Below are positions 8,975 through 19,637 of a stretch of DNA of 64,000 nt, one piece after another (the stretch's first letter is position 1; each line of letters opens with the position of its first letter). The position numbers were made by a program, and so were the translations under genes. Where the stretch lies: contig NZ_MUBG01000001.1 of assembly GCF_002022415.1 (NCBI RefSeq), positions 1,570,501 to 1,634,500 on the forward strand. Reading direction: 5' to 3'. This DNA is from Bartonella sp. WD12.1 (GTDB lineage Bacteria; Pseudomonadota; Alphaproteobacteria; Rhizobiales; Rhizobiaceae). The notes under the pieces were generated by a model that did no database searches, was not told where the DNA came from, and saw only the letters and a program-made list of their open reading frames with translations.

Positions 8975-10552
8975 ATGGAAAATAGAGCGCAAGAGGTAAA
9001 GCGGCGGCGTACATTTGCGATTATTGCTCACCCTGATGCAGGAAAAACGACATTAACAGAGAAATTGTTACTGTTTGGTGGAGCTATTCAACTTGCTGGT
9101 GAGGTGAGAGCAAAAAAAGACCGTATTCAAACTCGTTCTGATTGGATGAAAATTGAACGTGACCGCGGTATTTCGGTTGTAACATCTGTGATGACATTTG
9201 AATATGAGGGGCATATTTTTAATTTATTAGATACTCCAGGCCATGCTGATTTTGCCGATGATACATATCGCACTCTCACGGCGGTTGATAGTGCTATCAT
9301 GGTATTGGATGGTGCACGCGGAATTGAGCCCAGGACATTAAAGCTATTTGAAGTTTGCCGAATGAGGGACATTCCTATTGTTACTTTTGTTAACAAAATG
9401 GATCGTGAGGCGCGTGATCCCCTAGAAATTTTGGATGAAATTGAAGAAAAACTTGCTCTTGATACTGCTCCAATCACGTGGCCCATAGGTATAGGTAAAG
9501 ATTTTAAAGGTACTTTTGATCTTCATCATAATCGTTTTCGTCAACATGATGATGAAGTAACTCCACAAATAGTTTCTGGACCTATTGAGATTTCTAATTT
9601 ACTATCTGAAAATCAGCGTGCATCTTTTGTTGAAGGAGCAGAATTTGCCCGTAATGCGTGCAAAAATTTTGATTTTCAAGCTTTCTGTGAAGGTCATATG
9701 ACACCTGTTTATTTTGGTTCAGCTTTACGTAATTTTGGTGTTCGTGATTTAATAAATGCGTTAGTTGATTTTGGTCCAAATCCTCGTGATCAGGTGGCTG
9801 ATCAGCGCACTGTAATGGCTGTAGAATCCAAAATGACAGGGTTCGTTTTTAAAATTCAAGCTAATATGGATCCTAATCATCGTGATCGGATTGCGTTTTT
9901 GCGGGTATGTTCGGGGACGCTTAAGCGTGGTATGAAGACAAAATTAGTTCGGACGGGAAAACCAATAACGCTTTCGACACCGCAATTTTTCTTTGCTCGT
10001 TCACGCCAAATTGCTGATCAAGCTTATGCTGGTGATGTAGTCGGAATTCCTAATCACGGAACTTTGCGGATTGGTGATACTCTGACTGAAGGGGAGGATA
10101 TTCTCTTTAAAGGTTTACCGAATTTTGCACCAGAAATTTTGCGTCGCGTATGTTTGAACGATCCCATGAAAGCAAAAAAGCTTAAAGAAGCTTTGCGGCA
10201 AATGGCTGAAGAGGGAGTTGTTCAACTCTTTATTCCTGACGATGGATCACCTGCCCTTATTGGTGTTATTGGTGCTTTGCAAATTGATGTTTTAATAGAA
10301 AGACTGAAGGTGGAGTATTCTTTACCCGTGAACTTTGAACCAGCGCGTTTTAATATTTGTCGTTGGATTTTTTCAGATGATAAAGATGAACTTCAAAATT
10401 TTCTCACAAACCACCGCTCTGCTATTGCTCATGATTTAGATGGTGATCCGGTTTTTTTAGCAGAAAATCATTTTTCATTGAATTATGAAGCAGAACGAGC
10501 CCCAAAAATAAAATTTTCACCTTTTAAAGATTATCAAATCCGTTCTAAATAA
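8975..10552 (+). CDS. prfC: Peptide chain release factor 3 (RF3)
   Basis: 525 aa from the ATG at 8975, which has a G-rich Shine-Dalgarno (TTAGGGGGGG, 8961-8970). An in-frame start at 8891 lies inside lysS and is rejected. RF3 is a translational GTPase that recycles RF1/RF2 after termination. G1 is visible as 'AHPDAGKTT' (18-26), G3 as 'LLDTPGHADF' and G4 as 'VNKMDRE'. The C-terminal part ends normally. It follows lysS by 10 bp and converges on trxA. Confidence 0.96.
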   Translation: MENRAQEVKRRRTFAIIAHPDAGKTTLTEKLLLFGGAIQLAGEVRAKKDRIQTRSDWMKIERDRGISVVTSVMTFEYEGHIFNLLDTPGHADFADDTYRTLTAVDSAIMVLDGARGIEPRTLKLFEVCRMRDIPIVTFVNKMDREARDPLEILDEIEEKLALDTAPITWPIGIGKDFKGTFDLHHNRFRQHDDEVTPQIVSGPIEISNLLSENQRASFVEGAEFARNACKNFDFQAFCEGHMTPVYFGSALRNFGVRDLINALVDFGPNPRDQVADQRTVMAVESKMTGFVFKIQANMDPNHRDRIAFLRVCSGTLKRGMKTKLVRTGKPITLSTPQFFFARSRQIADQAYAGDVVGIPNHGTLRIGDTLTEGEDILFKGLPNFAPEILRRVCLNDPMKAKKLKEALRQMAEEGVVQLFIPDDGSPALIGVIGALQIDVLIERLKVEYSLPVNFEPARFNICRWIFSDDKDELQNFLTNHRSAIAHDLDGDPVFLAENHFSLNYEAERAPKIKFSPFKDYQIRSK

Positions 10553-10631
10553 TAATTTTCAGCAAAGAAAATCGTTTTAAGAAGATAAAGAGCTCTTTAG
10601 AACTTTCTTTCTTTATATAAATAAAAAAAAT

Positions 10632-10955
10632 TTAACCAAGCCCTTCTTTAATCCATTCGCAAAGGCGTCCTTTAGAAACGGCACCAACCATATGAGATGA
10701 GATATTTCCATTTTTAAACATCAAGAGAGTGGGAATTGAGCGAACTCCATATTGCGTAGCCAGTTCTGGATTTTCATCAATATTAACTTTGACAATTTTC
10801 ACTTGGCCTTGCATTTCTATTGAAATTTCGTCCAGGATTGGTGCAATCATTTTGCAAGGGCCACACCACTCTGCCCAAAAATCAACTACAACAGGGGTGG
10901 AAGAGGTAAGAACTTCATTTTCGAAATTGCTATTATCAGCTTTTATACATGTCAT
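10632..10955 (-). CDS. trxA: Thioredoxin
   Basis: 107 aa, the normal size for cytoplasmic thioredoxin 1. The active site is WCGPC (C31 and C34) inside '[20 protein letters not shown]', with the cis-proline in '[10 protein letters not shown]'. It reduces protein disulfides and supplies electrons to ribonucleotide reductase and methionine sulfoxide reductases. It lies 109 bp downstream of addA on the same strand, the usual addB-addA-trxA order of relatives. Confidence 0.97.
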   Translation of the reverse strand: MTCIKADNSNFENEVLTSSTPVVVDFWAEWCGPCKMIAPILDEISIEMQGQVKIVKVNIDENPELATQYGVRSIPTLLMFKNGNISSHMVGAVSKGRLCEWIKEGLG

Positions 10956-11064
10956 TAATTGAGCCTTTATATATTCTTTTTACATATTAAGAGGACTTCG
11001 ATTAATGTCAAGTAATGATAAAATAAAGGAGGACAAGATCTTTTGAAAAGTTTTTTCTTTTTTA

Positions 11065-14000
11065 TCAGGCCAATTCATTTAAACATGTATCGAGTTTTTC
11101 AGGAGTAAGTGTAAAAATTTTCGCTTCTCTACAATAAATAAGAAAAGCATCGATATTTTTATCTGGATAAATAGTTTGCAGCAATTTTCGATAAAGAGCC
11201 ATTTGTAATAAATAATTTTGGGGGATAGTAATTTCATTTTCTGGTGGAATTCCTGTTTTAAAATCAGCAAAAAGAACACTGTCTTGAGTGACACATAGAC
11301 GGTCAATTTGGCCGGAAATTATCTGTTCTTTACCATGAATTTTGAGAGTACCCATAAGCGAAACTTCAGCTCGGGAATTAGCGGAAAAAAGGGATTTGAG
11401 ATGTGGATTTTCTAACAACTCACAAACTTGATGGAGCGCTTTTTCTCTTTGAATTTCAGGCCAATGGGAAGCTTTGATGTTAAGATAGCGCTGAGCATAA
11501 TCAAAACGCTGTTGGGGAAGGCACTCAGGCAGATATTGTAGTAAGCGGTGAACCAAATTACCATATTCGATAGTAAAAATTTTGTTTGTATTTTTTTCTC
11601 CTAAAACAGGTGAAATGCTAAAGTGTGTTTGATTAGGGAAAGATTCAGTGTCAATATCAATAAAAGCACTAGCAACAGAAGGTCTTAGGGGTTTTGGTAA
11701 AGCTGGTTCTGAAGGCATTTTATGATGAAAAAAAGCAGGTAAAGGTGGCAATGTTTGGTTATTTTCATCAAGTGTTTCCTTATTTATTAGGGTAGAAGAA
11801 GGTGTAATAGAATAGCGCCAAGCTGCTACATCTTCTGTCGAGTCTTTTATAGCAACGGTATGGGGCTGAAGAGCTTTTTTTACTAATTTTAGCCATGTAT
11901 TAGGGTTTTCTTGTTGACTGCTATAACCGCAAACAATTAATCGATCTTCAGCGCGTGTCATTCCCACATAAAGAAGGCGCTTATACTCTTCTTCTGCACG
12001 TTCTTTTAAATATGAGAGTGCTTTTTCAAAAGGTTTGTTAAATTGTGTATTTGGGCGCCAAATAAGAGCTTGTCTTCCATTCAAAGAAAATGTGAAAAAG
12101 TGAGGTGTATAACATGAATCCCAGATTGCACTACCCGGATCAACAAAAAAAACAACAGCACTTTCCAATCCTTTGGCAGCGTGGACAGTCATAATGCGAA
12201 CTTCTTCATGGTTTTGATCAAGTTCACGTTTGATTTCTGGTTTATTGGCACTCAATGTTTCTAAAAAGGCTTGCAGTCCTGGCAAACCGGTTTGTTGAAT
12301 CGTGAGTGTATAATCCATGAAAGCATCAAGAATTTCATTTGCTTCAGATCCTAGGCGAGCAAGGATTTTTTGTCGTCCTTTATCATTGTTGAGAATATGG
12401 CTATAAAATTCAAAAACTGGCATTTTATCAACAAAGGTACGGTATTTGCTTAAATTTTCAAAAGCATCTTTATAAGATGCATGTGATGAAGCGTGGGTGC
12501 AAAGACTTTGCCAAAGTGATCCTGTGCGTTTTGCTGCAAGATGATAGAGTGCATCTTCGCTAAGCGAAAAAAGTGGACTTTTTAAAACACAAGCAAGAGA
12601 AAGGTCATCTTGTGGTTGCAAAACAAACTGTGCAAGTGCCATTAAGTCGCGCACGCTAATATGACTGGTTAACTGTAAACGGTCGGCGCCAGCCACAGGA
12701 ACATTGTGTAATTTAAGTGCCCGAGAAAGAGCAGGTACAAATTGATCATGTCGCTTACGAACTAAAACCAGAATGTCGCTGGCACGCAGCAGGCGTCCTT
12801 TTGCTGGAAGCATTTCACCTGAGTTCAACCAATCAGCAATGGTTGCGGCAATTTTATTTGCTAAGCATATTTCAGGTGTATCTAAATGATCAACAGTTAA
12901 ATGCCAATCATCAGGAAGTTCGTTTGTTTCTTTGGAAATGGTGTCCCATAAAATAATTTCACCTGGGCTATTAATGCGAACAGGTTCATGCACTGTTTTT
13001 ACATTGTCTGCTGAAAGTCCTTTATAATTTTCCGGCGTTTCAAATACAAGATCAACACCTTTGAGGATATCAGCTGTAGAACGAAAAGAATAGTTCAGTT
13101 GTATTTTTTCAAATTTTTGATTAATGCGTTGCACTTGTTTTTGAAACATTCGGCCATTTTTAGCGAAATTTTCTGGCTCAGCACCTTGAAAAGAATAAAT
13201 AGATTGCTTTTCATCACCAACAGCAAAAATAGTGCGGATGTTTGTGTGTTGACTATAATCTGCAAAAAATTCCTGTGCTAAAAGCTGAATAATTTGCCAT
13301 TGCTCAGGGTTTGTGTCTTGTGCTTCATCAATAAGAATATGATCAATGCCACGATCAAGTTTATATTGCACCCACTGACTTGCACCTTTACGCTGCAATA
13401 AATAGAGTGTGCGTTCAATAAGGTCATCAAAATCTAACAGACCATTGGCTTTTTTTAAATCCGCATAGATTTTAAGATAAGTAGCACAAATTTGAAAAGC
13501 GGCCATATTGAGTGTAACAAGTTTTATACCTTGATATTTGTCTAATAAAACAGAGACTTTGTTTTGTTTTTCTTCAATCTCTTTTTGAATAAAAGACGAA
13601 GTTTCATCTAATTTTTTGGAAAAAAGACATGAAAAATTACGTGGTATACCTCCAGCTGTAAAGTAAATGCTTGATACAACGTCTATAATATCTTCTTCAT
13701 CTGAGACAGTCGCTAACTGAGAAAATTTCGCTATAATGTCTGTTGCTTTTTTATTACTGTAGGTTTGAAAATATTTGAAGGTATAAGAAGACAATGAAGC
13801 GGTTTGTTGGATTTCTTTAAGTATTTGTGAATGTGTTTCATTGGGAGTTAAATTAAAGAATGCACGTAATTGCTGTTCTCCACTTTTAGATAAAATGAAC
13901 GGTAAGAAGTCAGAAAGTTCATGCTGTTTTTGAGCAGCTTCATGTAACAACTGATCAAATGTACTTTCGCTAATAATTTTAAATAGCTCTTTTAAAGCCG

Positions 14001-14520
14001 ATTGTATATGGCTATGTGCCAAAAGTTGGCAACGGGCTTGATGCAATAACTGTGTTCGATTTGTATCATCAAGAAGTTCAAAATGACCAGCAATATTAGA
14101 TTCTAGCGGAAATTGATGCAATAAGGCTTCACAAAATGCATGAATGGTTTGAATTTTTAAGCCACCTGGTGTTTCAAGGGCACGAGCAAAAAGTTTACGC
14201 GCATGAGCAAGTTTTTGTGCACTTGTGGGCTTATTTTCAAGTTGCGATAAAACTGTTTGGAGTTGCTCATCATTAAGTTCGTTCCAACTAGAGAGTGTGC
14301 GAAAAATACGCGATTGCATCACAGAAGCAGCTGCGTTGGTATAAGTTAGACATAAAATGCGTGCTGGAGGTGTGCCGTTTAAAAGCAAACGGATGACGCG
14401 TTCACTTAAAACGTGGGTTTTGCCAGATCCTGCATTTGCAGAAACCCATACATTTGTTTTTGGATGTGTCGCTTTTTTTTGTGCATCAAGAGCTGCTTCG
14501 GGAATAAAAAAAGTAGTCAT
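11065..14520 (-). CDS. addA: AddA, helicase-nuclease subunit of the AddAB recombination complex
   Basis: 1151 aa. UvrD-type helicase with Walker A 'ANAGSGKTHV' near residue 30, helicase Walker B 'HILIDEAQDTNP', motif IV-V 'QRINQKF…NYSFRS', 'IMTVHAAKGLE' and 'LLYVGMTRAEDRL', then a C-terminal RecB-type nuclease with 'GQIDRL' and 'LFADFKTG'. With AddB it processes double-strand breaks to Chi-like sites and loads RecA, replacing RecBCD. Its ATG overlaps the addB stop by 4 bp, indicating translational coupling. Confidence 0.96.
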   Translation of the reverse strand: MTTFFIPEAALDAQKKATHPKTNVWVSANAGSGKTHVLSERVIRLLLNGTPPARILCLTYTNAAASVMQSRIFRTLSSWNELNDEQLQTVLSQLENKPTSAQKLAHARKLFARALETPGGLKIQTIHAFCEALLHQFPLESNIAGHFELLDDTNRTQLLHQARCQLLAHSHIQSALKELFKIISESTFDQLLHEAAQKQHELSDFLPFILSKSGEQQLRAFFNLTPNETHSQILKEIQQTASLSSYTFKYFQTYSNKKATDIIAKFSQLATVSDEEDIIDVVSSIYFTAGGIPRNFSCLFSKKLDETSSFIQKEIEEKQNKVSVLLDKYQGIKLVTLNMAAFQICATYLKIYADLKKANGLLDFDDLIERTLYLLQRKGASQWVQYKLDRGIDHILIDEAQDTNPEQWQIIQLLAQEFFADYSQHTNIRTIFAVGDEKQSIYSFQGAEPENFAKNGRMFQKQVQRINQKFEKIQLNYSFRSTADILKGVDLVFETPENYKGLSADNVKTVHEPVRINSPGEIILWDTISKETNELPDDWHLTVDHLDTPEICLANKIAATIADWLNSGEMLPAKGRLLRASDILVLVRKRHDQFVPALSRALKLHNVPVAGADRLQLTSHISVRDLMALAQFVLQPQDDLSLACVLKSPLFSLSEDALYHLAAKRTGSLWQSLCTHASSHASYKDAFENLSKYRTFVDKMPVFEFYSHILNNDKGRQKILARLGSEANEILDAFMDYTLTIQQTGLPGLQAFLETLSANKPEIKRELDQNHEEVRIMTVHAAKGLESAVVFFVDPGSAIWDSCYTPHFFTFSLNGRQALIWRPNTQFNKPFEKALSYLKERAEEEYKRLLYVGMTRAEDRLIVCGYSSQQENPNTWLKLVKKALQPHTVAIKDSTEDVAAWRYSITPSSTLINKETLDENNQTLPPLPAFFHHKMPSEPALPKPLRPSVASAFIDIDTESFPNQTHFSISPVLGEKNTNKIFTIEYGNLVHRLLQYLPECLPQQRFDYAQRYLNIKASHWPEIQREKALHQVCELLENPHLKSLFSANSRAEVSLMGTLKIHGKEQIISGQIDRLCVTQDSVLFADFKTGIPPENEITIPQNYLLQMALYRKLLQTIYPDKNIDAFLIYCREAKIFTLTPEKLDTCLNELA

Positions 14521-17500
14521 GATGAGCCTGCTTTATAAAAATTACTAGACCATTCTGATAATCGAGCCAAGTGATCATAATCACCTTCATAACGATGAGG
14601 TGAAGGGAGTGCGTGTGAAAGATAACCTTGTTGTGGATTTTGATAATACTGGATCAATGCGATAAGACGTTTCCATGCTTCTTGACCAAGTAAGACTGCA
14701 CTTGTCTGATCTTTTGCTTTCTTTTTGTATGAAATAATCGATTGGGATTTGATTGGACCTTTTCCTTTAAGGGGGATGTAAAATAAGTTTAAAGGGGTAA
14801 GATCTTGAAAGTCTGTAAAAGCTCCTTGCATTAACAAAGCTGCTTCTAATGCCAATTGTGGATGTAATAAAGCGCGAACTTGTTTAGATGAAGGAGGAGT
14901 ATTGGTTTTAAAATCAAGAATTTCAACCATTTTATCAGGTAAAATATCAATACGATCAGCACGCCCTGAAAGAGTGACGCCTGTTGTGCCTATAGGCGTT
15001 TTTTGAGAAGAAACTTCAACATGTCGTTTACGAGGTCCGAGATTTTGTTCCCATTTAATAAAGAAAGGAGCAAAATTTTCAAAAATTGACCACCAAATTG
15101 CTTTAATGTCAGAAGGCAAATTTAATTTGTCAAATTCTTTGCGCCCAATAGCCAGAAATGTCGCTAATGCATGAGCAACGTTTGGGTCTTTTATTTGTGT
15201 GCAAAAAGCGGCAAGAATAGCATGATATAAGATTCCACGGTCAGCTGCATAGGGGCTATAAATGAGTGCCTTAAGTGGTTTGAGGCGCAAGATTTTTTTA
15301 GCATAAATGGCATAAGGATTATAGCGCAATGTTTCTATTTCAGTCACTGAGAAATGACGTGGGCGCATATCAAGTGGTGGTACAGGGCAAGGTCGTGGTG
15401 TAAAACCGATCGTATCTGTTTTATCGAGCATTTTTGCCCAATGGAGAAATGTCTCTCCCCGTGAGCAGATTTGTTTCCAAACTTGTTTGCCCACTACTGT
15501 TTCTAAACGTTGCAACCAGCGTGAGGGAACAGAAGGAATATGGTTAACTCGTGTAGCTCGGCTCATCACTACTTTATTCATTCCCATGGCCCATTGAAAA
15601 TCATGTGCTGCAAGACCAATACGCTTTTCAGGTGGTTCAAGAGTTAGTGTCATTTTCATTGGTCGCGATAAAAAAGCATCATTGCGGGTTGTTGAGGGCC
15701 AAAACCCTTCATTAAGGCTACCAAGAACAACTGTATCGACTGTTTGTAAGCGTGATTCTAAGGTCCCCCAAATAAACAAACGCGGATGCCCTCCGGGGGA
15801 AGGGCTTACACAGCGGGTTGCTATAAGAGCTGAAAACATAGCTGGCCATTCATAAAGATAAAACTTTAATCCTGATTGATCACTCACCAATTCATGCAAA
15901 AAAATTGATAAAGCTTTTCCTGCTTCATTTTGATAAAGATGCACAAAAGAGTTATTATCATCTCGCCCAAAATTTTCAAATGCCTCAACAGTTGCTCTTG
16001 CAACTTCATTGATGGTACATTCTCTATCCTGTTTTATCAAAGATGCTAGTGGTTCAACTGCTTTAACCAAAAGGTGACAAAGCGATCGTGCTTCTTCGGT
16101 TTTTTGTGGATCAAGGGGGCAGTTGTCAGACATGTTATAGGAATATGTTTGCACCCATGTTTCAAGAAATTGATCACATTCACAAAGGTTGATGTGATTA
16201 GGGCTACCTCGAAGAACAAATAGTTCAAAATTTTCTACTATTTCACGTAAACGCTGACGATTTTGTCCTAGAATTGTGAGTGGGTGTTTAAGAAGAGATA
16301 GAAAAGCGATAGGATCACCAGGTTTAAAAACATTCTCTAACAATAGTCGTAGTAGGGTTGCAGGCAATGTATGAGCAAGTGGCATTCCACCTGAATCATT
16401 TGCTTCAATCCCAAAGCGTTGTAATTCAGCGACAACACGGCGTGCTAAATTACGGTCATTAGTAATAAGAGCTGCAATTTTTTGAGGCTCTTCAATGGCA
16501 TTACGTAAAGCAATAGAAATGGCTAAAGCTTCTTCGCGTTCATTACTTGCTTCAATCAGGGACCAATCTGCGCAAACATTTTCATAATTATCACGCACGA
16601 TTTGTGCCCATTGATCTGTAGTAGAAACAGGTCGTAGCGCTTCTGATACAAGGGTAGCGCGTTTTGTTTGCATTATACTTCTTTGACCAATTTCACTCAC
16701 ATGAATGCGTTGACATTTCATAAGAGATAAAAATTTCTTTAAATGATATTGAGGGTGACTAAAAGCACCAAGAGCATGATCAAAACAATCAAGAGTTGTT
16801 GTATCTTTATTCATTGTGCCTAATGCATTCCATTGCGCTTCATCCATATAAAGATCAAGCCCTGGGAGAACGACGGCTCCTTTGGGCAGATAGGCAACCA
16901 CTTTTGAAAGATGAGCAACTGCAGGAATAGAACCTGTTGCACCAGCAACGATAATAGGTTTATCAGGTTGTGTGCGGTGTAAAATATCTGCTTGTATTTT
17001 GAGTGCTTGATTGCGCCATTCAACCGGATTGCTTCGTTGTTTTTCCTTTAAAATTTGAGGCCAATTTTGTGTAATAATAGTTAAAAAGTCTAAAGTAATT
17101 TGCCACCATTCAGCAACCATATCAGGGCAAATATCTTTGAGTTTTGACCAATCTGCAGATTCTGTTTCAACTTCATCCATCAAGCCTGCTAAATCTTGAG
17201 CAAACCAAATTGCATCAGCGGTATTAGCAGGAATAAGCACATCTTCTGTACCAAATATAGCACGTAAATGAGCTGGCAGATTTTCACGCCAAGGACGAAT
17301 AAGGCGTGCTAGAAGAAGAAGACGTTCACTTTCTTTAATAGGGGGATTGAGTGTCAAAATACTGTCATGATTTTCAGTAAAAAAAGAACTCTCTTCATCT
17401 ATATCTCCTAAAGGGCGGATAGTGGGCAAAAAGCTCGATCGTGTATGACTTCTTTCAACAAAGGTCGCACGTAAAGCACGAGCAGCACGCCGTGTTGGTA

Positions 17501-17669
17501 CATAAATAAGGGTATCAACAAGAGCAGCTTGGATATCTCCATTTGGTGCAAAATCATCAATAAGGCTGCCTGAGAGAAGTGCATCAACGAAATGAGGCAA
17601 AAAAGAAGTTCCAGGGGAAATAGAAAATACACGTGGTTTACGAGCCATTGAGCCTTGTTTTGAAAGCAT
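14517..17669 (-). CDS. addB: AddB, second subunit of the AddAB helicase-nuclease
   Basis: 1050 aa. The N-terminal 'IYVPTRRAARALRATFVER' followed by 'FLPTIRPLGDIDEE' is characteristic of alphaproteobacterial AddB. The C-terminal nuclease domain shows 'LSGRADRID' and 'VEILDFKTNTPP', and 'SVTEIETLRYNPYAIYAKKIL' precedes it. The protein partners AddA in end resection. The start at 17669 gives the usual length; upstream there is only a decayed spacer. Confidence 0.94.
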   Translation of the reverse strand: MLSKQGSMARKPRVFSISPGTSFLPHFVDALLSGSLIDDFAPNGDIQAALVDTLIYVPTRRAARALRATFVERSHTRSSFLPTIRPLGDIDEESSFFTENHDSILTLNPPIKESERLLLLARLIRPWRENLPAHLRAIFGTEDVLIPANTADAIWFAQDLAGLMDEVETESADWSKLKDICPDMVAEWWQITLDFLTIITQNWPQILKEKQRSNPVEWRNQALKIQADILHRTQPDKPIIVAGATGSIPAVAHLSKVVAYLPKGAVVLPGLDLYMDEAQWNALGTMNKDTTTLDCFDHALGAFSHPQYHLKKFLSLMKCQRIHVSEIGQRSIMQTKRATLVSEALRPVSTTDQWAQIVRDNYENVCADWSLIEASNEREEALAISIALRNAIEEPQKIAALITNDRNLARRVVAELQRFGIEANDSGGMPLAHTLPATLLRLLLENVFKPGDPIAFLSLLKHPLTILGQNRQRLREIVENFELFVLRGSPNHINLCECDQFLETWVQTYSYNMSDNCPLDPQKTEEARSLCHLLVKAVEPLASLIKQDRECTINEVARATVEAFENFGRDDNNSFVHLYQNEAGKALSIFLHELVSDQSGLKFYLYEWPAMFSALIATRCVSPSPGGHPRLFIWGTLESRLQTVDTVVLGSLNEGFWPSTTRNDAFLSRPMKMTLTLEPPEKRIGLAAHDFQWAMGMNKVVMSRATRVNHIPSVPSRWLQRLETVVGKQVWKQICSRGETFLHWAKMLDKTDTIGFTPRPCPVPPLDMRPRHFSVTEIETLRYNPYAIYAKKILRLKPLKALIYSPYAADRGILYHAILAAFCTQIKDPNVAHALATFLAIGRKEFDKLNLPSDIKAIWWSIFENFAPFFIKWEQNLGPRKRHVEVSSQKTPIGTTGVTLSGRADRIDILPDKMVEILDFKTNTPPSSKQVRALLHPQLALEAALLMQGAFTDFQDLTPLNLFYIPLKGKGPIKSQSIISYKKKAKDQTSAVLLGQEAWKRLIALIQYYQNPQQGYLSHALPSPHRYEGDYDHLARLSEWSSNFYKAGSS

Positions 17670-17723
17670 AAAGATTCCATCTTAGTTATCTTTTGATTAT
17701 TGCCATTGTATACTAATTTTTAA

Positions 17724-17822
17724 TTAGCAAAAGCTTGAAAAACTGCATTTATACAGTGGTTTTTCCAAAACAGAAGTGAGAGGAGTGAAGTATTGGGTTG
17801 CAGCTATAATATAATCATTATG
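17724..17822 (-). pseudogene. Probable murU (NAG/NAM-1-phosphate uridylyl/guanylyltransferase-like) N-terminal scrap
   Basis: The minus-strand frame from 17822 reads 'DYIIAATQYFTPLTSVLEKP' then 'LYK', ending at TAA 17726-17724. It matches the nucleotidyltransferase N-terminus '[24 protein letters not shown]', with exact spacing in PLT-x4-KPLxK and two residues lost before it. In relatives a murU-like gene stands exactly here, between tsaE-amgK and addB. Only this scrap fits in the 421-bp spacer (17670-18090); the remainder shows nothing recognisable. Moderate confidence because the match is short and was judged by eye. Confidence 0.45.
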
Positions 17823-18090
17823 CTTTGTTTTATAGTTTTGTGGCACATAACGATTAAAACAATAAGATTTGTAAGGACTAAAGATATAATATCCCATTTA
17901 TATGGAGCAAAAAGAGTATGATTAATCAAGAGGAGATCTGCACTTTAAGAATAAGAGAAGACGATTTTGCTTAAAAAAGATGCTACTTAAAAAAGGTGGT
18001 TTAATGATACCAAATAAATTTCATAAATTGTTTCCTACTCATGAGAAAATGTGTATAAGATGTATGATAATGCGCTCAATGGTTAGATGT

Positions 18091-19584
18091 CTACGGTGTG
18101 TCTGCAAGTATACCCATTTCTTGATAAAAGCTTTGTAAATCAGCAAGAGTTGGGTGTGAAAGATTACGGGCAAGATAATCTTTAAGATGGGGTAAATGTT
18201 TAAGGTAAGATGATTTTCCATCTTGTTGATGAAGTCGTATAAAAATTCCTAAAATTTTTGAAGCTCGTTGAGCACCGGCAAGCGCATAAAGTTTACGCAA
18301 TTCATTTTCATTAAAAGATCGTGGTGCTTGACGACGTGCATTGCAATAAGCATCGAGAATTTTTGCTTCCAATGTTGGTGAAATATAGCAACGTGCATCT
18401 TGTGTTAAAGAAACAAGGTCATAGACTGTTGGACCTTTCAAACCATCTTGAAAATCAATAAGACCAATACGATCAATTCCTTTTTTATGAGCGCGCCAAA
18501 GAATGTTAGGCGAATGATAATCACGCATAACAAAGGTATTTTCTCCTTGGATTAACATGTCAAGATAAGGGTGCCAACAGTTAAAAAAAGCTTTACGGTG
18601 TTTTTCGTCTAAAGGTTTTTGTTTTTGAAAGGGTATATACCAGTCCAGCAGCAAGGAAAGTTCTGCTTGCATAGTTTGATAATCATAACAGGGAATTTGA
18701 AGTAAAAATGTTGTAAATTGTTTTTCTGAAGGCCATGATTTTTGATGGAAAGTCGCCAATAGTTCACTACAAGCAAGATAACGCTCTTCTATAGGATTAC
18801 CTATTTGATCTAAAAGTCCTTCGCGCCCTAGGTCTTCTAAAATTAAAAGACCTTTTTCAAAATCTTCAACAAAAATGCGAGGGGCAGAAAATCCATTATC
18901 CAAAATAAGCCGACTTATCCCTACAAATTGGCGGATATCTTTTGCAAGATGTGTTATTTCTGAATAAGATGAATTGGCATCATGTGTTGTTTGCATAATT
19001 GCTGCATCCATGAGAACTTCTTGATGGTGATCATCAACCAAAAGCTCATAGGAACGTGCTGAAGCATCACTTGCTAAAAAATAACGGTGAACATAACCAC
19101 GTCCGTGAGTTTTTAGGAAGGAGCGAATGGCAAAGGACCGTTGCAAGCGCTGGAAAGAATGTGCTGCTGATGTTATAGTAATGTAACGTCCACAGTTTTC
19201 ATGTTGTAAGGTGATGGCAAAGGTAACAGGCCCTAAGAGATCTGCTCCTTTTTCTGGCCATTCTATCAATAAAACACTTTGTTCACGTGCTTCATGAAGC
19301 CCTAATTCGTCAATTTCTTCTACCATAGAAAGGCGATAAAAATCGGCATGAATAACTTCAAATTGTGGAAGCTGATAATTTTGAACAAGAGTAAAAGTAG
19401 GACTAGGAACATCTAATGTGTTATCGTTAGCAAGTGCACGGATAAGTGCGCGGGCAAGTGTTGATTTTCCTGCTCCAAGATTGCCTTGGAGTGTTACAAG
19501 GTCGCCTGGTTTTAAGGCAAGGGCTAAATCTTGCGCAAAAAGTTTAGTTACTTCTTCATTTTCGAGAAAAAAACTAAAATTCAT
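18091..19584 (-). CDS. tsaE: TsaE-AmgK fusion: tRNA t6A ATPase plus cell-wall amino sugar kinase domain
   Basis: 497 aa from the ATG at 19584, which has GGAA about 8 nt upstream. The longer frame to 19677 adds a hydrophobic stretch overlapping divL and is rejected. Residues ~1-160 are TsaE: Walker A 'GNLGAGKSTL' (34-43), 'VPSPTFTLV', 'HADFYRL' and 'LLIEWPEKG'. Residues ~165-497 are an aminoglycoside-phosphotransferase-like kinase of AmgK type, with catalytic loop 'MRDYHSPNILW' and metal-binding 'IGLIDFQDGLKGP'. TsaE supports t6A37 formation in tRNA; AmgK phosphorylates anhydro-MurNAc/GlcNAc at C1 in wall recycling. The same fusion occurs in relatives. The usual downstream murU is missing. Confidence 0.92.
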   Translation of the reverse strand: MNFSFFLENEEVTKLFAQDLALALKPGDLVTLQGNLGAGKSTLARALIRALANDNTLDVPSPTFTLVQNYQLPQFEVIHADFYRLSMVEEIDELGLHEAREQSVLLIEWPEKGADLLGPVTFAITLQHENCGRYITITSAAHSFQRLQRSFAIRSFLKTHGRGYVHRYFLASDASARSYELLVDDHHQEVLMDAAIMQTTHDANSSYSEITHLAKDIRQFVGISRLILDNGFSAPRIFVEDFEKGLLILEDLGREGLLDQIGNPIEERYLACSELLATFHQKSWPSEKQFTTFLLQIPCYDYQTMQAELSLLLDWYIPFQKQKPLDEKHRKAFFNCWHPYLDMLIQGENTFVMRDYHSPNILWRAHKKGIDRIGLIDFQDGLKGPTVYDLVSLTQDARCYISPTLEAKILDAYCNARRQAPRSFNENELRKLYALAGAQRASKILGIFIRLHQQDGKSSYLKHLPHLKDYLARNLSHPTLADLQSFYQEMGILADTP

Positions 19585-19637
19585 AAAGAATTCCGTGAAA
19601 TTTATAGAAAAAATTGTTATAATAACGAGAAATAAGA

